The notes beneath the pieces were generated by a model. That model ran no database searches, had not been told where the DNA came from, and was given only the letters and a program-made list of their open reading frames with translations. From the NCBI RefSeq assembly GCF_008806375.1, contig NZ_WAAT01000050.1, positions 186,001 to 250,000 of the forward strand: a DNA stretch of 64,000 nt. The letters are read 5' to 3'. The stretch is from Pseudotamlana haliotis (GTDB lineage: Bacteria > Bacteroidota > Bacteroidia > Flavobacteriales > Flavobacteriaceae). The position numbers and the translations under genes are program-made. This document shows, piece by piece, positions 63,600 through 64,000 of the stretch. The first letter of the stretch is position 1. Every line of letters starts with the position of its first letter.

Positions 63600-63986
63600 A
63601 TGAAAAATAAAATTGAAGCCGTAAAAGCCTTTCACACGGCATTTAAAATAGGACACTTAGAGTCGCCCAAAGCGGATTTAGGAATTGCAAAAAACACACT
63701 GCGATTCAACTTAATGAAAGAGGAAAATGAAGAATATCTCGAAGCGGCTAATAGCAATGATTTGGTTGAGGTTGCCGATGCACTTGGTGATATGCTCTAT
63801 ATTTTATGCGGAACCATTATAGAGCACGGTATGCAGCACAAAATAGAAGAAGTTTTTGAAGAAATTCAACGAAGTAATATGAGTAAATTAGGTGAAGGTG
63901 GTGAACCGATTTACCGAGAAGATGGTAAAGTGCTTAAAGGTCCAAATTATTTTAAACCAGATATTAAAGCTATTTTAAGCAAGTAG
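63600..63986 (+). CDS. MazG-like nucleotide pyrophosphohydrolase family protein
   Basis: 128-residue all-alpha NTP pyrophosphohydrolase-like protein. The metal-binding pattern is NLMKEENEEYLEAA (ExxEE-type) followed by VADALGDMLYILCGT (ExxD-like) in the next helix. A C-terminal segment with YREDGKVLKGPNYFKPD is typical of the phosphoribosyl-ATP pyrophosphatase-like group. It is smaller than, and distinct from, the two-domain MazG at 37.7 kb. It probably sanitises or recycles nucleotides; the substrate is unknown. Confidence 0.85.
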   Translation: MKNKIEAVKAFHTAFKIGHLESPKADLGIAKNTLRFNLMKEENEEYLEAANSNDLVEVADALGDMLYILCGTIIEHGMQHKIEEVFEEIQRSNMSKLGEGGEPIYREDGKVLKGPNYFKPDIKAILSK

Positions 63987-64000
63987 GTTTTACATTCTAA

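Noticed and set aside
1-64000. CRISPR arrays, tRNA or rRNA genes, prophage
   Set aside because: No regularly spaced direct repeats, no cloverleaf-like sequences and no phage structural genes were seen on reading both strands; a tRNAscan or Infernal run would be decisive.

Overview
The window looks like a chromosomal segment of a member of the Bacteroidota, most likely family Flavobacteriaceae. It is AT-rich. Several genes are preceded by the Bacteroidota promoter pattern (TTG, about 19 nt, then TAnnTTTG) rather than by clear Shine-Dalgarno boxes. The gene set is also typical of the family: BshC and YpdA for bacillithiol, a Bacteroidota-type alpha-2-macroglobulin paired with PBP1C, DUF3078, DUF4197 and DUF1684 proteins, glutamine synthetase III, and signal peptides ending in AQ. 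I see no tRNA, rRNA, CRISPR array, prophage or complete insertion sequence.

Layout. 0-9 kb: end of a probable nitrite/sulfite assimilation locus (siroheme-reductase-like protein with a C-terminal rubredoxin), an EamA exporter, then topoisomerase IV parE, a 47-residue gene, parC and a membrane-anchored endonuclease/phosphatase-fold protein. 9-18 kb: a carboxypeptidase-regulatory-domain protein with a decayed cytochrome c peroxidase fragment behind it, bshC, a PLP decarboxylase, guaA, and a LysM/periplasmic-binding fusion with a DUF3820 gene. 18-27 kb: three secreted or lipidated SurA/PpiC-type folding factors and a MoxR ATPase in one run, then aconitase B. 27-38 kb: alpha-2-macroglobulin, pbpC, a second aconitase, mazG. 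38-46 kb: a 50-residue gene, Na/Ca exchanger, divergent GSII and GSIII glutamine synthetases, purM, DUF3078. 46-58 kb: class II (B12) ribonucleotide reductase, prfA, pyrF, a BtuF-like protein without signal peptide, three tiny minus-strand genes, DUF4197, purU, and the fused B12 mutase IcmF. 58-64 kb: an unknown protein divergent from an Lrp/AsnC regulator, a ypdA-VOC operon, DUF1684 lipoprotein, crcB, an SRPBCC/GyrI protein, a gene remnant, and a MazG-like protein.

How the genes connect. Two B12-dependent enzymes (NrdJ, IcmF) and a BtuF-like protein imply reliance on cobalamin. BshC and YpdA represent synthesis and recycling of bacillithiol. The three foldases suit an outer-membrane-rich cell. 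The A2M/PBP1C pair links periplasmic defence to wall repair.

Most of the unexplained structure is between genes. Two 162-bp copies of a MITE-like element lie in opposite orientation, with a shorter relative elsewhere. A second MITE with perfect 17-bp ends contains a nested inverted repeat. A structured repeat follows the second aconitase. A candidate rod-shaped small RNA lies before the EamA gene. There is a palindrome at the lrp promoter, and several small genes under 60 codons.
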